Below, piece by piece: positions 1 to 12,689 of a stretch of DNA of 64,000 nucleotides (within the stretch, counting starts at the first letter, position 1; the number at the start of each line of letters is the position of its first letter). The DNA is taken from positions 1,364,001 to 1,428,000 of the forward strand of contig JBHGNT010000010.1 of assembly GCA_043228905.1 (NCBI GenBank), given 5' to 3'. A program made the position numbers and the translations under genes. This stretch comes from Azolla caroliniana. Taxonomy: Eukaryota; Polypodiophyta. A model generated the notes under the pieces. The model had not been told where the DNA came from. It saw only the letters and a program-made list of their open reading frames with translations, and did no database searches.

Positions 1-698
1 CCCCCAAACGAAACAAACTATTAAATTGAGTGTGCAATCTCTCCTTTCCTGGCCAACATAATAACCAAGAAGACATGTCAAGCAACGCTTTTTGCAAAGA
101 ATTACAATGCTCTTTACTAGATGATGGTTTCCATACACATAACAAGAGTGCTTCTTGGCATGAGGTAACCAAGTGTTGAACACATGTAGAGTTTGTAATC
201 CTAAGTGAAATACATCCATTCAGTAATTGTCACCATGAAGCCTTAATCGTTGTCGTCCCATGTGTTAAACCCTTGTTCTCGATGAAATATTGAACAATAG
301 ATATCAGTGGGTTGTAAGTTTGAACACACGTCTTGTAATAATGAAAATCAACGAGCCATCATATGCTTAGATAAGTTCAATATTCCAGTCCCCCCCAAGC
401 GTTTAGGGGTTGCTAGATGATTCCACGCAACCCAAGTGATTCCCATCTTATCCCTCTTCTTCCACAACAAATATCGAAGAGGTTGCAAAATAGAATACAA
501 ACTTTAAGCCTTCTTTGTCCATGGCGACAATGACAAATAATATAATATCATGGGTTAACACGTTCGCGTTCACAAGTGAAAGGATCGCGCATAAATGGAA
601 GAATAAGGAATATTCCATTGGATCTTAGTACTTTTTCAATGATAATACAAAGCACATTGATACTAGTACCATACATTCTCAAATATACTATGAAAAAG
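1..698. other. No gene recognised
   Basis: AT-rich sequence with stops in all frames. It lies beyond the 3' end of the DUF7869-like relic. I see no repeat boundary or RNA gene here. Confidence 0.5.
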
Positions 699-3583
699 GG
701 AGAAAATCCACCATTTTCGTGATTTAAAAATGAATAAAAAAATTGAATTTTCGAAAAGTTACATTCTTAATTTATATCTAGCAAAAGGTAGATATAGTTG
801 AGAGCCAAAAATACATTCATGATCACTCATTTACGGAGAACCACTACTATAGCTAATATACATTGAGGATTCCTCTTCGTCATCGTCGGATGCACCAATC
901 AATGCACTATCTCCATCATAAACCAAATGGTGTGACTCTAGATTATATGCAACAGATCTCATTTGCCTTCGACTCAAGCCATCTTCTAAACTTGGTAATT
1001 TATCTTTTATTATATCTATTGTTGACTTCCTTAAACGTCTAGCTTTTGTAAGCATCAAGTTGTACACAATGATATCCACATTTGAGATGTCAAGGGTCGA
1101 GGTGTTACGAATGTTTCATTTCCTCTTCCTACTTCCCTTTGTCGTCAGGCATTCCATCATCTCCAATGTAAAAGCATTTTCACTTCTAGTGTTGTACCAA
1201 TGCACTTTTATAAACTTGATCGTGTTTTCTATTTCATGCATTAGCGCGTCTAGAATTTTACCAATCCAAAATTGGTGGCCTTGTTCGTTGTCATCAGCAG
1301 GTGTTGCAATCAACATCCCCACCACGAGCTCTTGAAAATTTCCTTGCCATCTAGCTTCAGCTGCTTTGGTCATCCTTGGTCCCACATAAATGTCTCTTTG
1401 TTGTGGATGGACCAAACTGTCATTAATCGCATTAGTTGGTTACTCTGGAGTTTTATTTACACAATCATGTTGTAGCAACCATGTGAATGGCATTTCCAAA
1501 GTCCAATTATCACCAGATACACAATTGTCAATAATTCCTTTCTGATCACTATAAAACACATCCCACCATGACGTGTCTTGTTGTGCGGCATATTTCTTTG
1601 TGGCCTCAATATGCTTCCTTTTTTTTGTTAAGGCTTGGAGCCATAAGTGTTTTTGTTCTTCTACCAAGACATTATGCAACTGTCCTTTCATCTCAATTGG
1701 CATTTGTTTAGCTCCATAGACTATTGTACTCGGCATACAAAGTAAGAACTGGCAACCGCCTTCAGGTTCCCATTTTGTTGAAGATGAATATTGCTTGACA
1801 TACAAAAGCGTACAACCACTTATATCATTTTTCTTTATCAAAAAACTGTGATTGAAGCTCATATTGTTTAACTGGGCGAGCACTTTAACATTCCCATCAC
1901 CCCCATATGATATATATCTCTTGAAGTCATATACCTCCTTCAAGTGTAACACTTTTGGGCCTGGTGTGTATGCATCACAAAGGACATCAAACAGTTTTGG
2001 GAATGTGAAACCATCATGCCGAGACAACTGTCTGGAGAATGTGCTAAACATCTGATCTTTATGATCATGTGTGTGGCCAACCAAAAGAAAATTGACTTTC
2101 ACTTTTCTAAACAATCCTTGGTTGACCAACATTACTTCGATAGCCGAACACAGTTGAATTTTTGTTCTCTCTAGCAATATTGTCCAATTGAATGTAGAGA
2201 ACAAGGGGGAACGGTTGGCCCCAAGACATCAAAACCCGGTGAATCACTATAACTATTAGGTTAGGGTCATTGTGAGCATTGGGGTATGTAATGAAGACTT
2301 GAGGTCTAATTGAACTGTTATAAGCCAAGCATCCCACCAAGTGCATTTGAACAAGACACTCATCATTGATGTCTTTGGGGAGTCTCCGCATATGAGATAA
2401 GCACGTCTTCTTATGGTCCATGGCATCGATCATTAAGAAGATGTATTGTTTAGGCCTCTTCAAAAACTTCTCTCTATGATGCATCGCCTTCTTTCGTTCT
2501 AACTATTGTGCTTCACGATGCTCATGTAGTAACTTCTTACTCATATCCTTTTCCGTTATTGTCTTCACACCTTTAGCCAAACTTTTAAGGTTCACACAAA
2601 TCAAGCAATACCCCATGCGTACTTTACGCAGAATAATAACATTTGAAAACCATGTTCTCCACAATCTTGTGAACTGGCTGTATGTGACATATTTATCACT
2701 TGATAATAACATTTCTGATCCATAGACTTCATAAACTTCCCGATGTGTGTAATTATCAGAGAGGTGCATCTTGCATGTAGTGGGCATTACTTCACAATTT
2801 AACTTGAAGTAAATTTCCATCCAACCAATAACATGTCTTCCAGTTGCACCTTTCATGCTTGGAACGTCTATACAATTGACAGCCTGATCCCCACTAAGAA
2901 GACGTTGTTATACTCTATGTAGCCACATGTTACTAGCACATAGCGCAATTTTGAATGCCACTCTACATATTTGTTGCACATGGAAGATATAATACTCGAA
3001 TGATACTTTGCTCCCCGAAGAGTTGTCAGACACTAATTGCATATGTGAGCCGAAGTGTCTTGCGCATTACCAGACATTGAAAAATAGTAACACTTTAATT
3101 CTCGCAACTTTGCATTTCCAATCATAGACATACAACCACGAGCACAACATGTTTTGTTGAGATCAAATCCAAGTTGTTTATCTGATGTCACCAAGTTAAA
3201 TCTTGCCAGACGAATTCTACGTGGGATTCTCCTGATTTGCATAGGGCTTGCCCATTTCTTTTCTTGATTAGAAATAAGAGTAACAACATTAGAATAAATT
3301 ATGTTGTTGTTAACTTGACCCCCATGATCTTCGATGTTTCATTGGCATTATCTTCATTGTCTGTATCTTTATTGACGTCATATTCTTCGACAGAGAACTC
3401 TTTACATGAGTCGTTATTCACATGAGGTATAGGTGAAGATGAGCTCAAACAATATTCTTCGACAGAAAATGATGCTTCTGTTGACAAACAATACTCTTCA
3501 ACCGAAAACGATGATTCTGTTGACAAACAATACTCTTTAATCGAAAACGATGAGTTTTCACTCATGGCGTAAGCTCCAAACAT
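699..3583 (-). pseudogene. Decayed GHTH-D (DUF7869-like) protein gene
   Basis: One minus-strand coding region can be followed through at least six shifted pieces (3583-3299, 3242-3033, 2856-2503, 2484-2107, 2204-1440, 1415-1116, 1079-831). The middle has a CLIC-type zinc-like pair, then MIDAMDHKKT, then LVGHTHDHKDQMF near 2090-2045. That order is typical of the large uncharacterised plant and animal family I recall as Pfam DUF7869. The first piece is acidic and has a 13-residue repeat; the last piece is an acidic tail ending YISYSS. Function is unknown; an RNase H-like or transposase-derived role is only a guess. Frameshifts and stops make it a pseudogene. A second 3' fragment at 51966-52554 shares the same 3' edge (GGAGAAAATCCACCATTT, here 699-716), so the unit is repeated and perhaps mobile. 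Confidence 0.6.
3445..3556 (-). repeat. 39-bp tandem repeat in the DUF7869-like reading frame
   Basis: About 2.9 units of 39 bp begin at 3445, 3484 and 3523. In the minus frame each unit encodes 13 residues of the type SFSVEEYCLSTES, so copy-number change keeps the frame open. Confidence 0.75.
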
Positions 3584-3822
3584 AGCTCTGAAAGTTTTGT
3601 GCTTAAGCTAATATAAGAGATTAAAACAAATGACTAGTGCCTCTATATACATAAGCTCCATCAATCTAATGTCCATAAAATTTATTATTATATAAAATAA
3701 ACAAATAATCCAATAAAGAAAGATATTATTATTATATAAAATATAATTTATTCATTATATTAATAGATCTTTACACTAGCCATTATGATATACATAAAAT
3801 TTATTTTATACAATATTATTTA

Positions 3823-4063
3823 TATAGTCTATATTCACAATATATTTTATTTTATACATATAGTTTATATTCAAAATCATTAGAGAGTCATAAATATGTA
3901 AATGTAATCTCAATCATGTGTTCATTAATGAAGATCACAATCATTTAAAAGTGTCATGCCCCACGTGTAAATTAAGTTGCTATTCCCAAAATGTGTATTA
4001 TATTAAAAAAATATAGTCTTCATATACATACAATATATATTCATAACCTTAGAGAGTCATACC
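3823..4063. repeat. Tandem duplication, unit 1 and start of unit 2
   Basis: Unit 1 (about 3823-4011) and the start of unit 2 (4012-4063) share a TATAGTCT... start and an AGAGAGTCATA core. Unit 2 is interrupted by the hAT-like unit and continues at 12170-12262 (ATATGTAA..., TTCATTAATGAAGATCA, CATTTAAAAGTGTCAT). Period is about 189 bp. No gene lies in 3584-4063, which is AT-rich. Confidence 0.7.
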
Positions 4064-4229
4064 TAGTGTTGGGCAAAGTTTATAAGTCCTCCCGGAAATT
4101 TTCCTACTTCTTATGATTGTTGCATCCAAGAAAATAGGAATAGTTGACCAGACTCTTCTAATTCTCTTTCTTTTCCGGTTAGGCACATTTCCAAAACCCT
4201 TATAGCTATCATATTCACCTTTAACCGTA

Positions 4230-7200
4230 TTTACCAATAATTCCCAGAAAGATTTAACTTGATCCACAACATTAGTTTGTTCATCATTATATGTTTTAGA
4301 ACACCTTGCTTTCTAAATAATCCATAAAACCAAAGAGGAAATAATGTTCCAAACATAACACCTGGAAAAGAACTTGACTCCCTACAAGGAGCTATTTGTA
4401 ATGTACACCTGAAAACTTTTCACATTTAAAGTCAACGATGAATTATGATGATGATAAAAAATAGTTTCTTGAGCCAACGTACCCCAAAAGATTGTAGCCC
4501 ACGTGAATTTAGTAGCCCTATACTTACGACCTACAAGCCTAAGAATACGAGACCAAAAACATTTGGCCGTAACACATTCCCAAAAAGAATGATGCAATGT
4601 TTGAGATGCAAAACCACACCTACCACATGATTGATCAGGTACTGTTCCCCTCAATAAAGCTCTTATTGGCAATGCATAATGAATCATTAACCATCGAAAG
4701 TGCAATACCTTGTTCATACATTTAAGTGACCAAAACTGTTTCCAGAACTTCAACATATATGAAGATGACACCATACCTTCCTCCCAATATTTTTTTCTCG
4801 CAGGAATTGACTCTATCTCATTTAACAAAACCTTTCTACCCAATGACACAGAATATGCGAAAAATGGAAGAACTTTCGCTTGCGTATTGTCAGACATGGG
4901 TAACTTCCAACCATAATCTAATGGATCCCAATACGGATCAACAATTGGTCTAGAGTGTAAAACCCACATATGAGATGAATACTTAGCAATTAATGGATTA
5001 GGATCTATAAATATCTTTTTATCTAACCTAGCAATTACTCTCACTAGCAGCAGCTTGGCAGAAGACATAATTGAAGACTCACCCTCCACTAACAACAACC
5101 TACCATTATCCAAAACTTCATAAAAGTAGAGGCTGCCATTTTGAGTATAAAAACGAGCTCCTATAAGTATATTAAGTCTCGAAAACATACCATACCAATT
5201 CAGAAAATGACCAAAACGCAAAGTTGGTAGTGTTACCTGGTACACCGTTGACACTTGAGAGCGCATAATGTTTGCCCCTCTGAAATTAGACACCCTAGTC
5301 TTTTGGTCTTGCACTGAAGTCTGTAGGAAATTAATCCAATCCGCAATCGTACGAGCTGGTCCATTATCCATTGCAGCCCAAGATAACCTAGGTCGTAAAC
5401 CCAAAACACATGCCGCTTCATCAGTAAACAAAGGATTCCATAACAACGGCTGACGCATTAATTGATGATATGTTTTTGGTGGCAAGAAAACAAGTGCTCG
5501 ACGAATACTTTCCCATGCCCTTAGAATTCCATTAAAAACACGTAAAGACCCAATTGTCGATTTAGACAACGGAAAATCTGAGTTAAAGAACCATCTAAGA
5601 CTATCACGCCATCGACCACCAACCGATGGTTTAAATTTATATAAATGACACATCCAAAACTTTTTCCATAACTCATGTACTAGCAATAAACACCTAACAA
5701 CATGTTTAACAAGTAATGCTTTACTTTGCATAAAAGGATCAATCAAACCTAAACCTCCTTTTTGTTTGGGTTGTATAAGAACCGACCAAGCTACCTTTGC
5801 TATAGTATTGTGTACCGTATCATTTCCCCAAATAAAATTCCGCACTAGCCGTTGAACTTTAAGCATTATTGATCTAGAGAACAACCATGTAGACGCTATA
5901 TACCAAATTGAGGACAAAAGCATGGAATTAGCAACAACTACACGTCCTGCTAAGGATAACTTTTCCTTATTCCAATATATTAGCTTATTTCTTAATCTTA
6001 ACAATAAGGGCGCAATCATATCGTCTACCTTTAATCCTAACCCTACTCTACATCCTAAATACCTAATGGACTGCCCTTTAGGAATCCACATGAAACCTGC
6101 ACTAGGAGCATTAAATGGAGGATTTCCCGAAGCCACCCAAAAACCTGATGATTTATCCCAATTGATCAACGCACCCGATGCATCTGCGAAGTTATCCACA
6201 ACTTTTTGAACCTGCAACAAGTTAAATTGTGAGGCGTGAATATAAAGAGTTGTATCATCAACAAACTCACTATCAACACCAACATCTGCGAATGGAGATG
6301 CTAGACCTTTGATATTAACATGCTGAGAATTTAAGTGTACAGAAAACGCTTCAGATACTAATAAAAACAGAAAAGGACCAAGTGGACATCCTTGTCTTAC
6401 TAATCTTGAAATAGAGAAACGCCTACCAATATCCCCTGCAAATAAAACCGAACTATGTGCATTACGATATAATGCTGAAACTCCCCGTATTCATCTGTTT
6501 GGAAAACCCATCTTAAGCAAAGTACCCTTCATGAAATTCCAATCCACTCTATCATAAGCTTTTTCAAAATCCAGAAATAGCACTGCCAACTCTTGATTCT
6601 GCCCTTCAACAAAAGCTACCATTTACCAAAAAAGAATAATATTATCAAAAATACTTCGCTCTTGTATAAAACCTGTCTGAGAATCATGAATCAATTCAGA
6701 AAGATAAGGTTGTAACCGTCTAGCTAACGTTTTGGCTAATATCTTATAAATAATGTTCAACAAAGTAATTGGCCTCCAATGCCGAAGCTCCTCTAACTGA
6801 CCACTGGATTTGGGAATCATGTAGATTAAACCGTCATTCCATTCTTGCAGCATATATCTAGAATCTAAAACCTGTTGATAAGCTTTAGTTAGTCCCTCAC
6901 CTATCAAATCCTAGTATTGTAAATACCATTGGACCCCCAACCCATCCAATCCAGGACAAACATCCTTTGCTAAGGATTTTGCTGCTTTAAAAACCTCTTG
7001 AGGACTTAATGGTTGCAAAAGACATTCGGAAAGTTGAACAAACACTCTATGTTGAATCCTCGACCATATCATTTAGATAAATCGTCAGTAGAAAAGGATT
7101 GAGCCTTCAACAAATTGTCATAATATTCAGAGGCTATTTGCTGCATCTGACTAGGATCATTGGTATAAGAGCCATCCGGACATTTTAACTGGGAAATCCT

Positions 7201-8400
7201 AGCCATCGACTTATGGTAATTGTGCATTTTAAAAAACATTTTATTTACTTTATCTCTTGACTCTTCCCATTCAGATGCTATATTGTGGTAAGTAAATTCT
7301 GCATAAACATTTTGTAGTTCTAATATCTGGTTTCGTACTTGTATCACTTTAGAACTTATATACGTCGAATATGGCCTTCTCTCTTGCAAATGTTGCAAGG
7401 ACCTCAATCCCCTACGAAGTCTTCCTATTTTTGTGAAAGACAACTGAACTACTTGTTTGGCCTTATAGTGAAAAATTTGTTGTATTTCCCTAATAGCCTT
7501 TTGAACACTAGATAATGCATAATCATAAGAATAGACATACTTATTCCAAATATTATGTACAATAGGAACACAAGCTTGTCTAAGAAACACATGATTCGGA
7601 ACTCGAAATCTAGAAGTTTTAGTGTTCCTGTAAAACTATAATTATACGAAGTGGTGCATGATCAGAAAAGGAAAAGGAAGGTAAAAGTCCAATGTAGCCT
7701 CCTTTGTCCCATATAAACTTATCGGCATAAAATCTATCTAACCTAGACAAATTAGTATGTACCTCTCTTCTATCTGATCTGGAGTACTCTAAAGAATCCT
7801 GTAGCCTTACAAAGGAAGATACATGCCACAAATCCATTAATTCCAAAGAAAAAGTCAGTCACTCCCATTCATATAATTCTGAACCAGCTACTTTATGTGA
7901 CCTTCCTCCTACCCTATCACCGACATCCTCTAACATATTAAAATCACCTGCAATCGCTCAATGATCCACAATGGGTAACTGTGAAATTATGCTCTTCCAA
8001 AGCATCGTTCTATCTCTTGCCTTATTCGGAGCATAAATATTCAATAAACCCCACTTCTTCAAACCTATTTGAAAAATTGCATATTGACCTCGACTACATG
8101 ACAAGACTCCATAATGTAAAAAGAGAACAAACAAGTATTGTTTATTGCTATATAGAGTCCAGCTTTCAGCCTATTATCACCAACTGTAGGCACCGAAAGC
8201 TGCCTCCATTGACCTGGCAACAGATTTCCATATTTCCAAATCCGTTGTTCATTTAAATGATGTTCTTGAATCAAAAGAAGATCAATCCTACCTACCAAAG
8301 ACTTCTTCAACTGATGACGGAAAACACTCCTTACTTTACAACAATTTTTACCTCCTAAACCTCGAACATTCCATGATATAATATTTAACTTATCCATCAT
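4230..8400 (-). pseudogene. LINE ORF2: endonuclease-reverse transcriptase (broken)
   Basis: Starting at ATG 8400, the frame pieces encode an AP-type endonuclease (SWNVRGL near 8370, QEHHL, GDFNM near 7950, RLDRFY, SDHAPL near 7655). A linker follows, then reverse transcriptase: ITLLNIIYKILAKTL near 6750, LDFEKAYDRVDW near 6560, VRQGCPLGP near 6400 and the catalytic FVDD near 6262. The C-terminal zf-RVT region (CGRCGFASQTLHHSFWEC) is near 4570-4620. The longest open piece is 6220-4382. The product would nick target DNA and copy the element RNA at the nick. Length (about 1,390 codons) is normal, but frameshifts and stops separate endonuclease, linker, RT and tail, so no active protein is expected. 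Confidence 0.85.
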
Positions 8401-9721
8401 TCATATTTTTTCCTCCTATTCTCTTTTCGGAAAGTACAACATCTCTACCCTTTCTTCCATCCTCTGAGGCCCGTAATTGTCTCCTATTAGACCATATGTC
8501 TTTCCCTATCAACTTATGTGACCGCACTGGCATGTGTTTATCTACCCTATCAGAAGACCTATCCGCTCCAGTGAAAACAACTAAATCCTCACAATTCATG
8601 TCAGCATCAACAATGTCTAGCTTACCCACTTTAGTTTGTTGAAAGCCAGTCAGGCTTAATGGCTTATCAGATTGTTGTACATGATCAACAACCTGTTGTT
8701 TACCCTTATTAAGTTGATTATTAACTTTATTAACCAATTCCAAAGGTTGTACCTGTGCAAGGATGTCCTTGGACTTTTGTGCCACATGAGGTTGTACCAT
8801 TTTAACATTACTTGCATCCTTTTCCACCTCCTTCAAAAGTATGTCTTGTGAATTTTGTTCCACCCGATCTTCCTTTGTGGAGTTTGGAATGGCAAACCCC
8901 ACCTCCATTGTACTAATCCTCACATCTTTTTCCACTTCCTGCAAAGATTGATAAGGATTAGCTTCAAGTAGTAACATTAGATTAACCATCGTACTAGAGG
9001 GTTTAAAAACATGTTTATTAGAAACTGTAGACCAGCCATCATAATTAACATCTAGTTGATTAGGCGGTTGGGCCTCCTTGTACATACGTCGCTTATGACA
9101 ATCTCGACCTAAATGACCAAATTGATGGTACACAAAACATTGATCAGGCAGTCCTTGATAATATACCTTTTGCACAACCGGTGGTTTATTTAAAAGTAAA
9201 TTAGGTAAGGATATAGTTGTCAGCAGACGAACGGATCTTGGTTCGATCAACCGAACCGCTAGTACCTCTCCCATTCTATCTGTCCCATGAGCATGTCCAT
9301 CACGCGTGGCAATAACTTTACCTAACAAAGCCCCAATGCGAGGCAATACATTCCTCCACTCCTTCCTCAAACCAAGAAATATTGCCGTAAAAACCATACT
9401 AGCCTCTTGATCCTGCAATATGTCATCTATTTTAACATTACGCGACCATTTATGAAAGGATACCCACACACCTTCCACTCCTGCCTCCCTAATCGTTAAT
9501 AGCTTGTTGACGGACTCCTCAGTCGTGAATTCCACATGATAACATCCTTGAGACATGCATTGAATGTCGAGAATGTTATCCGCTTCCTCCGAGAAAGCAG
9601 CGTACAGAGTATGACGGAGTTCCGATCTATTCATTCGTGAACCCTGTACCTGCACTACCAAAGAGAAAGCTTCCAACCTACTTACCTCACCCAAAACAAT
9701 AGCTCTATCCTCCTCTGACAA
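8390..9721 (-). CDS. LINE ORF1: nucleic-acid-binding Gag-like protein
   Basis: An open 443-codon frame starting MSEEDRAIVLGEV. The N-terminal half matches the DUF4283-type domain of plant L1 ORF1 proteins: an RRM-like start, then a WRNVLPRIGALLGKV segment and YQGLPDQCF. A zinc-knuckle-like stretch, CFVYHQFGHLGRDCHKR (about residues 195-211), has the normal second cysteine replaced by tyrosine (C-x-x-Y). The C-terminal half is polar and low in complexity. It would package element RNA. Its TAA overlaps the ORF2 start by 11 bp (ORF2 ATG at 8400), showing the original ORF junction is kept. Confidence 0.75.
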   Translation of the reverse strand: MSEEDRAIVLGEVSRLEAFSLVVQVQGSRMNRSELRHTLYAAFSEEADNILDIQCMSQGCYHVEFTTEESVNKLLTIREAGVEGVWVSFHKWSRNVKIDDILQDQEASMVFTAIFLGLRKEWRNVLPRIGALLGKVIATRDGHAHGTDRMGEVLAVRLIEPRSVRLLTTISLPNLLLNKPPVVQKVYYQGLPDQCFVYHQFGHLGRDCHKRRMYKEAQPPNQLDVNYDGWSTVSNKHVFKPSSTMVNLMLLLEANPYQSLQEVEKDVRISTMEVGFAIPNSTKEDRVEQNSQDILLKEVEKDASNVKMVQPHVAQKSKDILAQVQPLELVNKVNNQLNKGKQQVVDHVQQSDKPLSLTGFQQTKVGKLDIVDADMNCEDLVVFTGADRSSDRVDKHMPVRSHKLIGKDIWSNRRQLRASEDGRKGRDVVLSEKRIGGKNMNDG

Positions 9722-9790
9722 TACAAGGCCGATTAAGTCATCACACAGATGAGGCGAAAGTTGGGGGGCTGCACCGGACTCCCCTGCATC

Positions 9791-11564
9791 GTTCTAATTG
9801 TTTCTCTCCTATATGAAGCAAATTTACAAGCATAAATGGGCATTTCTCTATGAACACACCACCATGGATCAACTCACTTAAGGATATGCAACTTTGGCTA
9901 TCCTTGAACTTTGGCATTGTTCCTCCCCTACCCTTATGTATGATACACCATATGGGCTTTAAGACACCCTATGTACATATGGATATAGAGAGTCCACATC
10001 ATTATAGTCCTAGATAATATATATCAAAGTATCCACTCCACATGATATCATTTGAGTTCAATGAACAAAGCCCTCCCCCCGTGATAATAGAAGCATTGTT
10101 CCATGAGTCTAAAACAATCACCGATACTATTAGACCCATTTAGTGAGTTGTAACATTTTAGTCCAAACTTTGTTATTGGCTAGCACTCACAAATAAAGGT
10201 CAAGGCAAAAGAATGGTACTACAAAGAAAAACAAATATACAAAACTACACATGTGGATATTCATAGTTGGATCAATTTAGGAAACTGCATATATATTATT
10301 TTTCAATCACTACAAAAAGACAACTATACAAGAAAATTACTCCTTATCACCCCCATGATAATAAAAAATATAGAGGCTAACCATGAGACAATCTGTTAAG
10401 AATGTCATGATCTTGCGACAATCGAAAGATACATACTTTTGCTTCTCCTTTTAATGAAGAAAGCCACCTTACTAAAATAGAAACATGGTGAGAAATTATC
10501 TCCATGATCTCGTGTTGGTATGACACATATGCCTTATATCCTTGTAAGCACAACCTTTGTTGTCATCAACATTCCTCTACTTTCCCAAGCTGACCCCTCA
10601 ACACGTTGTTAATGAAGAAAACATGTGTGATTGCCATTGCTTCCCATATGATAATACAAGTTTCCTTTCATTTACTCATCTAGGTCTCAAGCATAAACTG
10701 TTCACATATGATAATTTTCAATTAATCTTATTGTATATCATTGTTGATTTAAGGACTTTCAGATAATATATTAGATAGAAAACAAAAATTGTAGCCCAAA
10801 CCTACAATATATCCATCACGACATCTTGAATGTCCCATAGAAAGCAATCCTCTTGTATGTTTACAATTTTAAACTTGTGAGTTATAACAAGCTTGAAACT
10901 ACCTAATTAATTTCACTCTCAAACCAATTTTATTTTTAAACATATCATTGGAAGCTTTCAAACAAGGGTAAGAGTTTACCGTAAGACTCATGTCCTCACT
11001 ATGCCACTATTGTCCATCAGTCTGCGAATACAATGTCCAAAATATGTCAATCATAATCACTGATTATGTCCAAAACATTTATCAAATTCAAAATCTCATC
11101 CAATAATGTTACCGCTATCACATTCACCAATGATGGATTTCCAACATTTTCTAACCCAATCAAGGAAAGTTTCATTTCTTGCTTGAAGAAAAAGCTACAA
11201 TTATCCAATAAAAACCTCTCTCTCTCTCTTAGCAAATGCTACCATGACAATTAAAAATATATAGAAAGAGCTCTTGAGAGCAAAATCAAAATTAAGTCTA
11301 TACCAAAGGCTCATGAAGGGAATTACACCAAGAACATAAAAACACGTCAGAAAAAGCCATATCCTAAAGCTCAACAACCTCGGAAGAACTATGGAGGCTA
11401 ATTGCCATTTTATGCACTCAGAGCTCAAACCTGTCCAAACTTTTTGTCCAAAACCCAACTTTCCTGGCTTCACAGCTGGTGGCATAGTCATAACCACTCT
11501 ATATAATCGATCCCCCAAGCCAGACACCGAGAAGGTCGCTTGCTGAGTGGAGGAAAGAGATGCT

Positions 11565-11615
<51 letters not shown>

Positions 11616-11707
11616 GTTCCTACATTAACATGTTTTGGTAACGATGAGATGGACGATACTTTTGGTAAGTGGAGAGTAGTAGTAGTAACATATATATATA
11701 TATATAT

Positions 11708-11749
<42 letters not shown>

Positions 11750-12021
11750 TAGAGGAGTAGCCAATTGTAGATGTTGTGCAAGATACAGGAGTTGTAGATG
11801 ACAGGAGCAGTGGTTGTCTCGCCATCCACCTCACCCTTCTCTTCCTCTTCCTCTTCCTCTGATTCATATGATGCCCGCGTCGAGCTCCATATTCTTCTTC
11901 ATGTAGTGTCTGTTTATAGATCTTCATAGTGCACACGCAAAGTGGGGGAAAGAGGGAAAAAAGAGGGGGAATCATTTTGTTTTATTTACTTTTTATTTTA
12001 TTTTTTACAAAACTATATAAA
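9791..12021. other. Non-coding part of the hAT-like unit
   Basis: AT-rich stretch without a recognisable gene. A minus frame of about 95 codons (roughly 11530-11240) is open between low-complexity blocks, containing KLGFGQKVWTGL. It could be a captured gene piece, but I do not recognise it. Confidence 0.4.
11569..11746. repeat. (CT)n, (TA)n and (GA)n microsatellites
   Basis: (CT)n at 11569-11611, (TA)n at 11690-11710 and (GA)n at 11712-11746. The Ser-Leu and Arg-Glu frames across them are artefacts of the repeats. Confidence 0.95.
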
Positions 12022-12079
12022 TAGCCAGTTCAAAAAATATGAACTGGCTAGATTCCGGTTGATACAAAAAACTAGCCAG
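12022..12079. repeat. Subterminal inverted repeats of the hAT-like unit
   Basis: TAGCCAGTTC (12022-12031) pairs with GAACTGGCTA (12041-12050) around a 9-base loop. CTGGCTAG (12044-12051) is repeated inverted as CTAGCCAG (12072-12079). Clustered short repeats just inside the end are typical of hAT transposase-binding regions. Confidence 0.6.
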
Positions 12080-12169
12080 AATCGATTACGGTTGTCCCCA
12101 ACCTTAGCTGGCAAAAGTCCCAACCTAACCGGAACGTTAACACTGTTCCTAGGATTTTGCCCAACACTG

Positions 12170-12689
12170 GTCATACATATGTAATTTTTATCTCAATCAT
12201 TGGTTCATTAATGAAGATCATAATCATTTAAAAGTGTCATTCCTCACCATGTGGGAAATAGGGAAGTATATTAAATTTTTCCTTTATTTATTGGGAAAAG
12301 TACTAGGAAGTTCGTCTATTTACCAGAATGCCCCTAGAAGTTTCAAGTTTACCAAACTACCCATGTCCAAAAAATACACTTTATAAAGTAATTATACACT
12401 CAAATCTACAAGCCCTATTTACTAGAATACCCTTCAAACACAAATTTCTTTACTTAAGGGATTCTTTGGGTCCTTTGTACCTAACAATGTAGTCTTTCTT
12501 TTCTTTCCTGTTAATTGGGTTGATCAATCGTCCTTTTAACCTCAAGCATAACCTTTCAATAAACAATACACTAGCTAGTAATAGTATTTGTCTACTTACG
12601 TTAAATTTGATAGATTTCTAATCCTCAGGACCCAACTGACATATATTTTCCCACTTCCTCTCTTAAATTAAGCTAAAATATCAAAACTC
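12170..12689. repeat. Rest of tandem-duplication unit 2, then plain AT-rich DNA
   Basis: 12170-12262 resumes the duplicated unit matching 3895-3985. From 12263 to 12689 I see no gene. Confidence 0.6.

Larger units (their letters stand above)
4100..9790 (-). mobile_element. L1-type LINE, near full length, inactive
   Basis: A non-LTR retrotransposon on the minus strand with ORF1 (9721-8390) and ORF2 (8400 to about 4230), in the order and size usual for plant L1 elements. The 3' end is near 4100 and the 5' end near 9790; neither is exact because I could not identify a poly-A tail or target duplication. ORF1 is open, while ORF2 has several breaks. It lies inside the hAT-like unit. Confidence 0.8.
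4064..12169. mobile_element. hAT-like inverted-repeat unit carrying a LINE
   Basis: The left end TAGTGTTGGGCAAA (4064-4077) and the right end TTTGCCCAACACTG (12156-12169) are inverted copies matching at 13 of 14 bases. They are flanked by GTCATACC (4056-4063) and GTCATACA (12170-12177), an 8-bp duplication with one mismatch, as hAT elements make. The uninterrupted first unit of the host tandem repeat reads AGAGAGTCATAAATATG, which supports the inferred empty site. Most of the interior is a minus-strand LINE. I see no transposase, so the unit is non-autonomous or has lost its gene. The right end has subterminal AGCCAG/CTGGCT inverted repeats. Confidence 0.6.

Noticed and set aside
11201-11975. 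Long frames rich in SLSLSL, RERERE and YIYIYI
   Set aside because: They translate CT, GA and TA microsatellites and carry no domain.
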